From Janthinobacterium lividum (GTDB lineage Bacteria; Pseudomonadota; Gammaproteobacteria; Burkholderiales; Burkholderiaceae_D): a DNA stretch of 64,000 nucleotides. Both the position numbers and the translations under genes were made by a program. The stretch is taken from NCBI RefSeq assembly GCF_023509035.1, contig NZ_CP075583.1, positions 3,534,001 to 3,598,000 of the forward strand. The letters run 5' to 3'. Below are positions 1-9,644 of the stretch, piece by piece. A model generated the notes under the pieces. It saw nothing but the letters and a program-made list of their open reading frames with translations. It was not told the origin of the DNA and ran no database searches. Each line of letters begins with the position of its first letter. Within the stretch, counting starts at the first letter, position 1.

Positions 1-187
1 GGGCGATGCAGCCCGGCTCGCACGGCACCCACCAGACGCGGTCGAGGCCCGTCGCCGGATCGTAGCGGTGCAGGCGGCGTCCGGCGATGTCGATCCAATA
101 CAGGCACTGTTCGGCCACGCTCCACAGCGGGCATTCGCCCAGCTGTGCGCGCGCATCGAGTAGCATTTCGGCTTGCCATTCACGCAT
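1..187 (-). CDS. SMP-30/gluconolactonase family lactonase, N-terminal part
   Basis: Only the first 62 codons are inside the window; the gene runs off the left edge. The start has the family signature LGECPLW, whose Glu (about residue 18) is a metal ligand in SMP-30/regucalcin lactonases, followed by the first propeller strand LYWIDIAGRRLHRY. Family members hydrolyse sugar lactones to aldonic acids. The ATG lies inside the end of the aldose epimerase gene (8-base overlap), so it is the last visible gene of the sugar operon. It would supply the aldonate for the dehydratase encoded upstream. The substrate cannot be read from the sequence. Confidence 0.85.
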   Translation of the reverse strand, partial: MREWQAEMLLDARAQLGECPLWSVAEQCLYWIDIAGRRLHRYDPATGLDRVWWVPCEPGCIA

Positions 188-1085
188 GCTGCCACCCCTC
201 AGTTTCTTGAATGGCCAGGCGCATGGCGATGTGCAAGGTCTCGCCGGGCGCCAGCAGGCGCATGCCCGTGTTTTGCGCACCGTGCGCGGCCAGCGCAAAC
301 GCATTGTTGGCGTGCGTGACGGGTTCGAGGGCAATGAAGCCGCGTTCATCGTTGGGTGCGAAGCACACGAGGTGGCGGCAGTTGTCGCTGGCCGACAGCT
401 GCACGCTGTAGTCGCCGTAATACAGGCTGGCACGGCCAGTCCAGCCGCTGTAGCAATGGTCGCTGTGCCAGCCAGCCACCGGCTGCGGCGTGGCAAATGG
501 CGACACTTGCGCCACGGGCGCGAGGCCAGCCGGCAAGTGGTCGGCGCCCATGCTCCACACGCCGTCCCATTGCGTCTGCAGGCGCAGGCCCGGCGCCAGC
601 GGAAAGTAGGGGTGAAAACCCAGGCCTGCGGGCATGGTGCGCGTGTCGTCATTACGCACCGATAAAGTCAGGCGCAAGCCGGCAGCGTCGAGCAGCACGG
701 TTTGCCGCGCTTCGCAGGCGAACGGCCAGTCGGCGTCGCCGCCATGCACCAGCAGCAGTTCGGCGCTGTCGTCCGCACGCGCCGCAACGTGCCAGGCGCG
801 CTGCCAGCCAACGCCATGGATGCTGTGCGGCTCGGGCGGGAAATTGGCGCGCAACGCATACGTCTGTTCCTGCGCCTGCAGCACGGCGTTGCCGATGCGG
901 TTTGAATATGGCGCCAGCGGGTAGCACGCCATCTGCCGCACGCTCGCAGCGGCCGGTTTAGCCGGCGCGGCGCGCAGAATGTCGCGCCCGCGCCAGCGGA
1001 AAGCCGCCAGCGCGCCACCCGTGGCCGGGTGGACGTCGGCGCGGCAGTCGCCGTGCGCAAGGGTGAAGGGGGACTGGTGGTCCAT
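180..1085 (-). CDS. Aldose 1-epimerase family protein
   Basis: This 301-residue protein of the galactose mutarotase fold should interconvert alpha and beta anomers of an aldose in the cytoplasm, feeding the lactone-forming dehydrogenase step. It shows the substrate-binding PYSNRIGN segment (Arg63), His90 in SIHGVGW, the catalytic acid His158 in GFHPYF and the catalytic base Glu254 in ALEPVTHANNA. I start at ATG 1085; the reading frame is open further upstream but that part is antisense to the permease. It lies 2 bases after the upstream permease stop and overlaps the lactonase start, so it is translated as part of the operon. The sugar is unknown. Confidence 0.87.
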   Translation of the reverse strand: MDHQSPFTLAHGDCRADVHPATGGALAAFRWRGRDILRAAPAKPAAASVRQMACYPLAPYSNRIGNAVLQAQEQTYALRANFPPEPHSIHGVGWQRAWHVAARADDSAELLLVHGGDADWPFACEARQTVLLDAAGLRLTLSVRNDDTRTMPAGLGFHPYFPLAPGLRLQTQWDGVWSMGADHLPAGLAPVAQVSPFATPQPVAGWHSDHCYSGWTGRASLYYGDYSVQLSASDNCRHLVCFAPNDERGFIALEPVTHANNAFALAAHGAQNTGMRLLAPGETLHIAMRLAIQETEGWQHA

Positions 1086-1087
1086 AT

Positions 1088-1918
1088 TCAGCCCTTCAAG
1101 CCGCCCGAGGTCAGGCCGCTGACGACCTTTTCCTGGAAAATCACGATCAGCACGACGATGGGCACGATGGCCACCACCAGTGCCGCCGAAATGATCGGCC
1201 ACGGGAAGGCAAATTCGCCTTGGTACAGCTGGATGCCGACGGGCAGGGTGCGGTAGGCCACGGCCGAATTCATCGACAGCGCCAGCAGGAACTCGTCCCA
1301 GGAATTCACAAACGCCAGGATGGCGGCCGTGGCCACGCCAGGGGCGGCCAGCGGCAGCACGATGCGCCACAGGGCGCTCAGCCGGGTACAGCCGTCGAGC
1401 ATGGCCGCATTTTCGATGTCGCGCGGGATATCCTGGAAAAAGCTGACCATCATCAGGGTGCAGATGGGCAGGTTGAGCACCGTGTAGGGCAGCACGAGCG
1501 CCCAGTAGGAGTTCAGCAAGCCCAGGCTGCGCATGATCTCGAACAGCGGGACCATCAGGGTCACCAGCGGGAACATCGACACGCCGATGATGGCCGTCAG
1601 GATCAGGCCACGGAAACGCAGGCGCAAACGGGCGATCGCATATGCGGCCAGCGCGCTGATGAACAGGCTGAGCAGGGTCGACAGGCCGGCCACGATCAGG
1701 CTATTGGTGAGAAACGTCAGCAGCGGCTGGTCCTGGAAGGCTGAAATGAAATTGCCGATGGTCGGTTCGTGCGGCCAGTAGGTGATCGGCTTTTGCGTCA
1801 GTTCGCTTTCGGTCTTCAGCGAGGTAAACAGGATCCACAGGGCGGGGAAGACGCCATTGAGGATGACGATCGCGGCGGCGAACCAGCGCAGGCGCTTCGA
1901 TGAAAACAGGCCGCTCAT
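1088..1918 (-). CDS. Carbohydrate ABC transporter permease (MalG type)
   Basis: This 276-residue inner-membrane permease has about six transmembrane segments. The cytoplasmic EAA loop around ENAAMLDGCTRLSALWRIVLPL docks onto the ATPase. It follows the MalF-type permease with a 4-base ATGA overlap (1915-1918), which fixes the start at 1918. It forms the second half of the channel of a CUT1 sugar importer together with the products at 1915-2829 and 4215-5318. The ending, a short polar tail GLTSGGLKG, is typical of the family. Confidence 0.92.
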   Translation of the reverse strand: MSGLFSSKRLRWFAAAIVILNGVFPALWILFTSLKTESELTQKPITYWPHEPTIGNFISAFQDQPLLTFLTNSLIVAGLSTLLSLFISALAAYAIARLRLRFRGLILTAIIGVSMFPLVTLMVPLFEIMRSLGLLNSYWALVLPYTVLNLPICTLMMVSFFQDIPRDIENAAMLDGCTRLSALWRIVLPLAAPGVATAAILAFVNSWDEFLLALSMNSAVAYRTLPVGIQLYQGEFAFPWPIISAALVVAIVPIVVLIVIFQEKVVSGLTSGGLKG

Positions 1919-2829
1919 TCTTTGTCTCCTCTTACATATTTCAGATACACAAACGTGGTGGCCATTGACAGCAGGAACATGAAGACCGCCAGGGTCGAGC
2001 CGTAACCCACGTCGAGGTAATCGACGGTATTGGACTGGATATACATGGCCAGGGTCTTGGTTTCGTCGCCAGGGCCGGGCATGTTGTAGGGAATATCGAA
2101 GGACTGGATGGCTGTCAGGGTGCGGAAGATCAGCGCCACCAGCATCGATGGCACGAGCAGCGGCAGGGTCACTTCCGTAAATTGCTTCCACTTGCTGGCG
2201 CCGTCCACTTCGGCCGCTTCATACAGTGAGGCGGGAATGGTTTGCAGGCCGGCCAGCAAAATCAGCGCCATGAACGACGAGGTTTTCCAGATGGTCGTGA
2301 TGCAGATGGCGGCCATGGTCAGCGCCGGCGAGTTGAACCAGATCTGCGGTTCCCAGCCCAGGCCGGGGATCAGCAGGTCGATGCGGCGGATGAGGTCGTT
2401 CACCAGGCCGTATTCGCTGTGGAAGAACCAAGCGAAGATCAGGCCGACGAAGGCCAGCGGCAAGGCCCACGGCAACAGCAGCGCCAGGCGCACGGGCCAG
2501 CGGTACTTGAACGGCATATTGGCCAGCATGGCCAGGCCCAGGCCCGCCACCAGCGCGCCCGGGACCGTCACGACGGTGATGATGACGGTGTTTTTCAGGG
2601 ACTTCCAGAACAACGCGTCTTCCAGCGCCATCTTGTAGTTGTCCAGGCCCACGAAACTGGGCAGGCTGCCGCCGGACAGGCGGATGTCGAAAAAGCTGTT
2701 GTAGATCAGTTTGCTGACCGGGTAGGCCACGATCAGCAGTAAAAAGAGAATCGCCGGTGTCAGCAGGACCCAGGCCAGCGTCGTTTCGCTGGGGTCCGTG
2801 ATGCGGCTTTTCAGGGTGCGTTGCCTCAT
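1915..2829 (-). CDS. Carbohydrate ABC transporter permease (MalF type)
   Basis: This 304-residue permease has a first membrane span at LAWVLLTPAILFLLLIVAYP and five more. Its EAA-type coupling loop is YEAAEVDGASKWKQFTEVTLPL. The family is the MalF/UgpA group of CUT1 sugar importers. The gene sits between the binding-protein gene (75-base gap) and the MalG-type permease (4-base overlap), so the importer is encoded as one block. It should form the membrane channel with its MalG-type partner. Confidence 0.92.
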   Translation of the reverse strand: MRQRTLKSRITDPSETTLAWVLLTPAILFLLLIVAYPVSKLIYNSFFDIRLSGGSLPSFVGLDNYKMALEDALFWKSLKNTVIITVVTVPGALVAGLGLAMLANMPFKYRWPVRLALLLPWALPLAFVGLIFAWFFHSEYGLVNDLIRRIDLLIPGLGWEPQIWFNSPALTMAAICITTIWKTSSFMALILLAGLQTIPASLYEAAEVDGASKWKQFTEVTLPLLVPSMLVALIFRTLTAIQSFDIPYNMPGPGDETKTLAMYIQSNTVDYLDVGYGSTLAVFMFLLSMATTFVYLKYVRGDKE

Positions 2830-2904
2830 GATTTCCTCGTCTGTTGCGGTGTGCGTATGCGTGTGCCGCCCGGGCCGCCGTCGTGGCGGCCGGGCTCGAT
2901 CCCC

Positions 2905-4168
<1,264 letters not shown>

Positions 4169-4214
4169 GATGTTGTCTCCTGTTTTTGGAATGTGTATGC
4201 CGGTCGTTCGCGGC

Positions 4215-5318
4215 TTATCGGGAGGGCAGTACCGCGCCCCCTTGCGGATCGAACAGATGGAATTTCTCCATGTCCAGCTGTACCGTGACTTGCTGGCCTG
4301 GCGCCAGGGCGAAGGTGGGCGGCAGGCGCGCCGTCAATTCGCCGCCTTCGCACTGGAAGATGACCAGGGTTTCCGCACCCAGCGGTTCGACCACCACAAC
4401 TGTCGCGGCCAGTGCGGCGCTGGCGGTGCCGGCCGCTTCCAGGGTGATGTCTTCCGGACGGATGCCGAACTCCACCGCGCGGCCATCGAGCTTGCCGCAC
4501 GCCGCCTGGCGCTCGGACGGCAGGGCGAGGCGCGCCGCGCCCAGTACGATGTCAAACTGGCCGGCGCCGTTGCGCGCCACCTTGGCGCCGAGGAAGTTCA
4601 TCGGCGGCGAGCCCGTGAAACCGGCGACGAATTTCGACACGGGCTCGTTGTAGATCTGGTCCGGCGTGCCAACCTGCATGATGTTGCCGCCAGACAGCAC
4701 GACGATGCGCTCGGCCAGGGTCATCGCTTCGACCTGGTCATGCGTGACGTAGATGGTGGTGGCGCCGATGCGCTGGTGCAGTTTCTTGATTTCCGTGCGC
4801 ATTTCCGAGCGCAGCAGGGCGTCCAGGTTCGACAGCGGTTCATCGAACAGGAACAGCTTGGCCTGGCGCACGATGGCGCGGCCCATGGCCACGCGCTGGC
4901 GCTGGCCGCCGGACAGGGCGCGCGGCTTGCGGTCGAGCAAATGGTCGATTTTCAGGATGGTGGCAGCAGCGCGCACGCGCTGTTCGATTTCCGCCTTGGG
5001 AAACTTGCGCAGCTTCAAGCCAAAGCCCAGGTTGTCGAACACGGATTTGTGCGGATACAGCGCATAGTCCTGGAACACCATGGCGATATCGCGCTCGCGC
5101 GGCGGCAAGTCGTTGACGACCTGTCCCTCGATGGAGATAGTGCCGCCCGTGATCGACTCGAGCCCCGCGACCATGCGCATCAGTGTTGATTTTCCGCAAC
5201 CCGAAGGGCCCACGAAGACGACGAACTCGCCTTGCTTGATTTCCAGGTCGATGCCATGAATGACTTCGACGCCGTTGTCGTACTTCTTGACGACCTTTTC
5301 CAGTTTTACACCTGACAT
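4215..5318 (-). CDS. Sugar ABC transporter ATP-binding protein (MalK/UgpC type)
   Basis: This 367-residue ATPase energises the sugar importer. Visible motifs are Walker [10 protein letters not shown] (37-45), signature [15 protein letters not shown] (about 134), Walker [13 protein letters not shown] and the switch His in [10 protein letters not shown]-terminal TOBE/MalK-type domain follows, with FGIRPEDI. I choose ATG 5318 because GGAGAC lies at the right distance; an in-frame ATG at 5330 lacks this. The gene precedes the binding-protein gene, which is a common order in CUT1 operons. Such ATPases often also receive inducer-exclusion signals, but nothing here shows it. Confidence 0.93.
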   Translation of the reverse strand: MSGVKLEKVVKKYDNGVEVIHGIDLEIKQGEFVVFVGPSGCGKSTLMRMVAGLESITGGTISIEGQVVNDLPPRERDIAMVFQDYALYPHKSVFDNLGFGLKLRKFPKAEIEQRVRAAATILKIDHLLDRKPRALSGGQRQRVAMGRAIVRQAKLFLFDEPLSNLDALLRSEMRTEIKKLHQRIGATTIYVTHDQVEAMTLAERIVVLSGGNIMQVGTPDQIYNEPVSKFVAGFTGSPPMNFLGAKVARNGAGQFDIVLGAARLALPSERQAACGKLDGRAVEFGIRPEDITLEAAGTASAALAATVVVVEPLGAETLVIFQCEGGELTARLPPTFALAPGQQVTVQLDMEKFHLFDPQGGAVLPSR

Positions 5319-5361
5319 GCTTGTCTCCAAAAGATGCGAATGACGCGTCTGAGCGCGCTAC

Positions 5362-5387
5362 GTGCGTTACAACAGTGCGTTACAGCA
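5362..5387. repeat. Two tandem 13-base repeats
   Basis: GTGCGTTACAACA (5362-5374) is followed directly by GTGCGTTACAGCA (5375-5387), with one mismatch. The pair lies in the short gap between the aldolase gene and the transporter ATPase gene. It could be a replication-slippage duplication; no function is visible. Confidence 0.7.
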
Positions 5388-5393
5388 GAATAA

Positions 5394-6206
5394 TTAGTAG
5401 GCGCCCGTGTCGAGGGCTTTCGCCAGCGACGGTTTCAGGGCCGTGATGAAGGCATTGGCCTGGCGCATCATCATGCCCATGTCCGAAGCGATGGCCACGT
5501 AGTCATAGCCGTAACTGATGAAAGTGTGCACCATTTCCGGCGAGGGGCCGACAATGCCGATGGGTTTGCCGATGGCGCGGGCCCGGCGGGCAGCGTCGGC
5601 GATGGCCGCCTGCACGTCCGGGTGGCCGATATTGCCGATATGGCCCATCGCTGCCGACAGGTCACCGGGTCCCACGAACAGGGCGTCGACGCCATCGACG
5701 GCAGCGATCTCTTCCAGCTGCGCCAGGGCGGCCGGCGTTTCCAGCTGAATGATGAAAAACACGGCGCCGTTGGCGCGGGTGGCGTAGTCGGGTACGGTGC
5801 CATAGCGGCTGGCGCGGTGCATGGCGGCAAAACCACGCGTGCCGGCAATGGCCTGGCCCGGCTGCGGATAGCGGGTGGCGGCCACGGCGCTGCGCGCCTC
5901 ATCGGCGTTTTCCACGAACGGGAACATCAGGGTTTGCGCGCCGATGTCGAGCGCGCGCTTGATCTGCACCAGGTCGTTCCAAGCCAGGCGCACGACGGGG
6001 CAGGCCGGCGTGCCGCCCACGGCTTGCAAGATCTGGTAGGCGTCCTGGTAGTCGATGGGCACGTGTTCCATGTCGAGCACCAGCCAGTCGAAGCCGGCGC
6101 AGCCCATGGCTTCGGCCGTGACGGGCGTGCCGGCCATCAGCCAGCTGCCCAGCGGTACTGCGTTGTCCGCCAGCAGGGCGCGGAAAGGGTTGTCCAGGAT
6201 ATCCAT
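5394..6206 (-). CDS. HpcH/HpaI family aldolase (2-keto-3-deoxy sugar acid aldolase type)
   Basis: This 270-residue class II, metal-dependent aldolase has the complete HpaI active site: His48 in DMEHVP, Arg73 in VVRLAW, Glu156 in IQLETP and Asp182 in GPGDLS. Such enzymes split 2-keto-3-deoxy sugar acids into pyruvate and an aldehyde. It is encoded directly after the IlvD/Edd-type dehydratase, whose product would be its substrate, so the two make the core of a non-phosphorylative sugar pathway. Which 2-keto-3-deoxy acid it takes (glucarate, rhamnonate, arabonate type) cannot be settled here. Confidence 0.88.
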   Translation of the reverse strand: MDILDNPFRALLADNAVPLGSWLMAGTPVTAEAMGCAGFDWLVLDMEHVPIDYQDAYQILQAVGGTPACPVVRLAWNDLVQIKRALDIGAQTLMFPFVENADEARSAVAATRYPQPGQAIAGTRGFAAMHRASRYGTVPDYATRANGAVFFIIQLETPAALAQLEEIAAVDGVDALFVGPGDLSAAMGHIGNIGHPDVQAAIADAARRARAIGKPIGIVGPSPEMVHTFISYGYDYVAIASDMGMMMRQANAFITALKPSLAKALDTGAY

Positions 6207-6240
6207 AGTTGTGCTCTCTATATATGTAGGGAAGGCGGCG

Positions 6241-7977
6241 TCAGAAAATCGGCGGCTCCGGCGTAGCGGCGTTGCCCAGCAAGAAGTCCAGGTCGCAGCC
6301 CTGGTCGGCCTGCGTCACGTGTTCCATGTACAGCTTGGTGTAGCCGCGTGCATATTTTTGCGCCGGTGCCTGCCACTCGGCGCGGCGGCGCGCCAGTTCC
6401 TCGTCCGTCACCTCCATGTTCAGTGTGCGCGCGGCGATGTCGAGGACGATCATGTCGCCGTTGCTCACGAGGGCCAGGGGGCCGCCCACGGCCGCTTCCG
6501 GCGTGACGTGCAGCACGCAGGTGCCGTAGTGGGTGCCGCTCATGCGCGCGTCGGAGATGCGCACCATGTCGCGGATGCCTTGCTGCAGCAGCTTTTTCGG
6601 CACCGGCAAATTGCCCCATTCCGGCATGCCGGGCGCGCCGATGGGGCCGCCATTGCGCAGGATCAGGACCGTGTTTTCATCGATATCGAGGTCGGGCGCG
6701 TGGATTTGCGCCAGCATCTCCGCGTTCGAGTCGAACACGAGGGCACGCCCGCGATGCCGGGCGAATTTAGGATTGGCGGCCGACGGTTTGATGACGGCGC
6801 CGCCAGGACACAGGTTGCCGCGCAGCACGGCCAGCGCCGCGCCATCGGCCACCGGCTGCGACACCTTGCGGATGACGCTGTCGTCCAAGCAGACGGCATC
6901 GGCGATATTCTCGCCCAGGCTGCGGCCCGTTACCGTCAAGGCCGTCAAGTCCAGCAGCGGCGTGATTTCCTTGAGCAGGGCCGGCATGCCGCCCGCATAG
7001 AAAAAGTCTTCCATCAGCTTGTCGCCGGACGGGAAGAGGTTGGCGATGACGGGCACTTTTTGCGCCATCGCATCCATTTCATCGAGCGACAGGGCCAGCC
7101 CGGCGCGCCCGGCGATGGCCACCAGATGGATGGCCGCGTTGGTCGAGCCACCCAGTGCCATGTAGGCAGCCACGCCGTTCGACAGCGCAGCGCGGGTGAA
7201 GAAGCGCGACGGCTTCAAGTCTTCCCACACCATGCCGACGATGCGCTCGCCGCATTGCGAAGCCATGCGCACGTGATTGGCGTCCATGGCGGGGATGCTG
7301 GTGGCGCCAGGCAAGGTAAAGCCCATGGCTTCGACGATGGACGTCATGGTCGAGGCCGTGCCCATGGTATTGCAGGTGCCGGGCGAGCGCGTCATCTTCG
7401 CTTCCAGCTTGATCCACTCGGGCTTGGCGATGTCGCCGGCCACGTAATCGTCCCAGAATTTCTTGGTATGCGTGCCCGCGCCCACGCTCTGGCCACGGTA
7501 GCGGTCGTTGAGCATGGGGCCGGCAGGGCAGAAGATGGCGGGGATGTCCATGCTGATGGCGCCCATCAGCATGCCGGGCGTGGTCTTGTCGCAGCCGCCC
7601 AGCAGCACGGCGCCGTCGATGGGCAACGAGCGCAGCAGTTCTTCCGTTTCCATGGCGAGGAAGTTGCGGTAGATCATAGTGGTGGGCTTGACCATCACTT
7701 CGCCCAGCGACAGGGCCGGCAGCTCGACGGGGAAGCCACCGGCCAGCAGGATGCCCCGCTTGACGGCTTCGGCCCGCTCGCGCAGGTGCGAGTGGCACGG
7801 CGACAGGTCGCTCCAGGTATTGATGATGGCGATGACGGGGCGGTCGAGGAATTCCTCGCGGCGCAAGCCCATCTGCTGCAGGCGCTGGCGGTGGGCGAAC
7901 GAGCGCATGTCGTCTGGGGCCAGCCAGCGCTGGCTGCGCAGGGATTCCAGCGTGCGGCGGGAGGTAGCGGAGCTCAA
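6241..7977 (-). CDS. IlvD/Edd family sugar-acid dehydratase (L-arabonate dehydratase-like)
   Basis: This 578-residue enzyme should dehydrate an aldonic acid to a 2-keto-3-deoxy acid. Three iron-sulfur cysteines are visible: Cys61 in SPCHSH, Cys129 in GGCDKT (with Lys131, the Mg-binding carbamylated lysine of the family) and Cys202 in GTCNTMG. The length matches pentonate dehydratases rather than amino-acid-pathway IlvD, and the neighbours are sugar genes. The start codon is TTG, chosen because AAGGA precedes it by about six bases and no ATG is nearby. It is the first gene of the LacI-controlled operon. L-arabonate is a guess from family resemblance. Confidence 0.85.
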   Translation of the reverse strand: MSSATSRRTLESLRSQRWLAPDDMRSFAHRQRLQQMGLRREEFLDRPVIAIINTWSDLSPCHSHLRERAEAVKRGILLAGGFPVELPALSLGEVMVKPTTMIYRNFLAMETEELLRSLPIDGAVLLGGCDKTTPGMLMGAISMDIPAIFCPAGPMLNDRYRGQSVGAGTHTKKFWDDYVAGDIAKPEWIKLEAKMTRSPGTCNTMGTASTMTSIVEAMGFTLPGATSIPAMDANHVRMASQCGERIVGMVWEDLKPSRFFTRAALSNGVAAYMALGGSTNAAIHLVAIAGRAGLALSLDEMDAMAQKVPVIANLFPSGDKLMEDFFYAGGMPALLKEITPLLDLTALTVTGRSLGENIADAVCLDDSVIRKVSQPVADGAALAVLRGNLCPGGAVIKPSAANPKFARHRGRALVFDSNAEMLAQIHAPDLDIDENTVLILRNGGPIGAPGMPEWGNLPVPKKLLQQGIRDMVRISDARMSGTHYGTCVLHVTPEAAVGGPLALVSNGDMIVLDIAARTLNMEVTDEELARRRAEWQAPAQKYARGYTKLYMEHVTQADQGCDLDFLLGNAATPEPPIF

Positions 7978-8054
7978 TGTGTGTCCTTTTCGTATGCCTG
8001 GCGCGCTGCGTATGGCGTTCCAGTGCTGCTGTCTCGGGTCTTGCTTGTAGCCTT

Positions 8055-8068
8055 TGTTAGCGCTAACA
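8055..8068. promoter_or_regulatory. LacI-family operator, perfect palindrome
   Basis: TGTTAGCGCTAACA is a perfect 14-base palindrome with the central CG typical of LacI/GalR operators. It lies about 9-22 bases downstream of the predicted transcription start of the sugar operon, where a bound repressor would block RNA polymerase. The adjacent divergent gene encodes a LacI-family regulator, its likely ligand. Confidence 0.8.
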
Positions 8069-8083
8069 TTGCAAGTACAGCGA

Positions 8084-8113
8084 AATATAATTTGAATCGC
8101 AGGGGGCTGTCAA
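8084..8113 (-). promoter_or_regulatory. Sigma-70 type promoter of the sugar operon
   Basis: On the minus strand a consensus -35 TTGACA (8113-8108) is followed after 18 bases by TATATT (8089-8084). Transcription would start near 8077, just ahead of the operator at 8055-8068. The rest of the 329-base gap 7978-8306 shows no gene; the leader of the LacI-type gene fills its right side. Confidence 0.65.
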
Positions 8114-8306
8114 CAGATTTAATGCAGGGGGACGGCGCGCAGCCATTACACTATCGGCATGATTTCATTGGCGCCAATTTCCAGGGTGAAATTTCCTTGG
8201 CCCTGCCGGCATGCGCCGCAGCGCACTGGCATCACTCTGGCATCCCCTGTGCAGCCCGCCATGGCATGATGCATGGTGATCACCGATTTTTGAGAAGGCA
8301 GTACCC

Positions 8307-9341
8307 ATGAACGACCCAGTACGCAAGCGGCGTGGCCTCGGCCGCAGCACCGTGTTCGATGTGGCCAAATTGGCACAGACCTCGGCCATTTCCGTGTCGC
8401 GCTATTTCAAGGAGCCGGACCGCGTGTCGCAGGAAACACGCGAGCGCATCAAGAGCGCCATCGACCAGCTCGGTTATATCCGCAACGAGGCGGCCGGCGG
8501 GCTGGCCTCGACCCAGGGCCGCATCGTGGGCGCCATCGTGCCCAGCGTGTCGAATTCCATCTTTGCGGAAACCATCCAGGGCTTGTCGACGACCTTGTCG
8601 CAGCACAATTACCAGTTGTTGCTGGCCACCCACGATTATTCCATCGAGACGGAAGAAAAGGTGGTGCGCGCCTTTCTCGGCTGGTCGCCGCGCGCGCTGG
8701 TGCTGACGGGCGCCGACCACAGCGCCGCCACGGAAACCTTGCTGGCGGGCTTGCAAATTCCCGTCATCGAGACGTGGGATATCCGCCCCGAGCGGCCGTA
8801 TCCGCAGATCGGCTTTTCGCATATTGCCACGGGGCGCGACATGACCTTGTATCTGCATGCGCAAGGCTACCGGCGCATCGTCTACGTCGACAGCGGCATC
8901 GAGAGCGATTTTCGCGCCCGCAAGCGGGCCCAGGGCTACGAGGAAACCATGCAGCAACTGGGCTTGCGTGCGGAAGTCGTGCAGGCGTCGGTGACGGCAC
9001 CGCTCGATGCGGGCGGGCAAGTGTTCAGCGAGCAAATGGCGCGCGCCGAGCGTCCCGACGCGCTGTTTTTTGCCAACGACAACATGGCTGCCGGCGCCAT
9101 CTATGAGGCGGCGCGCCTGGGCATCCGCATTCCCGAGCAATGCGCGGTGGCGGGCTTTGGCGACTTCCCGTTCTCGGAAAAACTCATGCCGGCGCTGACG
9201 ACGATACGCGTGCCCCGCTATGACATCGGCCGCCTGGCAGCGCAAGCCATCCTGCAGCGCCTGGGCGAAGTGGACGAGGGCGCCGCACCACCGGCCTTGG
9301 CGCCGCTGGCCTATCAGCTGATCGCGCGGGCCAGCGCCTGA
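8307..9341 (+). CDS. LacI-family transcriptional regulator
   Basis: This 344-residue regulator has an N-terminal helix-turn-helix at about 14-40 (TVFDVAKLAQTSAISVSRYF), the hinge helix region and a periplasmic-binding-protein-like sensor domain. The sequence, including GFGDFPFSEKLMPALTTIRVPR near the end, resembles the GntR/IdnR branch. It is divergent from the sugar operon and very likely represses it through the palindrome at 8055-8068, with a pathway intermediate as inducer. The start ATG has an AGAAGG-like RBS. The gene ends 30 bases before the duplicated small-RNA locus, whose terminator may also serve it. Confidence 0.9.
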   Translation: MNDPVRKRRGLGRSTVFDVAKLAQTSAISVSRYFKEPDRVSQETRERIKSAIDQLGYIRNEAAGGLASTQGRIVGAIVPSVSNSIFAETIQGLSTTLSQHNYQLLLATHDYSIETEEKVVRAFLGWSPRALVLTGADHSAATETLLAGLQIPVIETWDIRPERPYPQIGFSHIATGRDMTLYLHAQGYRRIVYVDSGIESDFRARKRAQGYEETMQQLGLRAEVVQASVTAPLDAGGQVFSEQMARAERPDALFFANDNMAAGAIYEAARLGIRIPEQCAVAGFGDFPFSEKLMPALTTIRVPRYDIGRLAAQAILQRLGEVDEGAAPPALAPLAYQLIARASA

Positions 9342-9409
9342 GATGCCCAGGCTGCCGCAGATATTGATGAATCATATTTCTATCATCACAACATGCAATT
9401 GGATAGCTA

Positions 9410-9495
9410 TGCTGCGATGCGGCATCATTCACTTGTCTCCTCTACTTCCTCACGGGAATTAGATTCAGCCCGCTCCCGCAGCGGGCTTTTTTTTT
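9410..9495 (+). ncRNA. Small RNA with anti-Shine-Dalgarno motif, copy 1
   Basis: Seen: a small hairpin GATG-CGG-CATC near the presumed 5' end, a single-stranded pyrimidine stretch TCTCCTCTACTTCCT complementary to GGAGG-type ribosome binding sites, then a perfect 8-bp GC-rich stem and nine T residues. No open reading frame fits. From memory, a betaproteobacterial toxic small RNA with an anti-SD motif was reported from cloning-toxicity screens, and this resembles it; I could not compare directly. The 5' end is estimated, because no clear -10/-35 pair is visible. Confidence 0.65.
9467..9495 (+). terminator. Rho-independent terminator of small RNA copy 1
   Basis: Stem AGCCCGCT/AGCGGGCT with a five-base loop (CCCGC) followed by nine T. 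It points rightward and would also stop read-through from the LacI-type gene. Confidence 0.92.
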
Positions 9496-9588
9496 GCCCG
9501 TCTTGGACAGGAAGAATTGCCCCGCCTGCGTTCGAATATGCGTTCACATGAGTATTAATAATGGATGTATGAAGTTTTACCATTATTT

Positions 9589-9600
9589 TTCATGGATGAA
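9589..9600. promoter_or_regulatory. Inverted repeat upstream of metE
   Basis: TTCATGGATGAA is a perfect 12-base inverted repeat about 45 bases before the metE start. It might be a regulator site, but it does not match the TGAA-N5-TTCA pattern of MetR, so the regulator is unknown. Confidence 0.3.
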
Positions 9601-9644
9601 AGCTTCTATGATGACTTCACACTTCACTAGGAGGCATTCCCGCC

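Larger units (their letters stand above)
9372..9499 (+). repeat. Copy 1 of duplicated small-RNA locus
   Basis: About 128 bases match 11981-12109 almost throughout, including bases upstream of the RNA (TATTTCT-TCATCACAACAT), the RNA body and the terminator. Conservation of the upstream part suggests that the promoter was duplicated with the RNA. The two copies bracket metE in the same orientation. Confidence 0.85.

Noticed and set aside
6055..8310. Long rightward reading frame of about 750 codons
   Set aside because: It is antisense to the dehydratase and aldolase genes, has His/Arg/Gly-rich shadow composition and no recognisable domain.
9372..9410. Sigma-54 promoter for the small RNAs
   Set aside because: No GG-N10-GC element with the right spacing is present in either copy.
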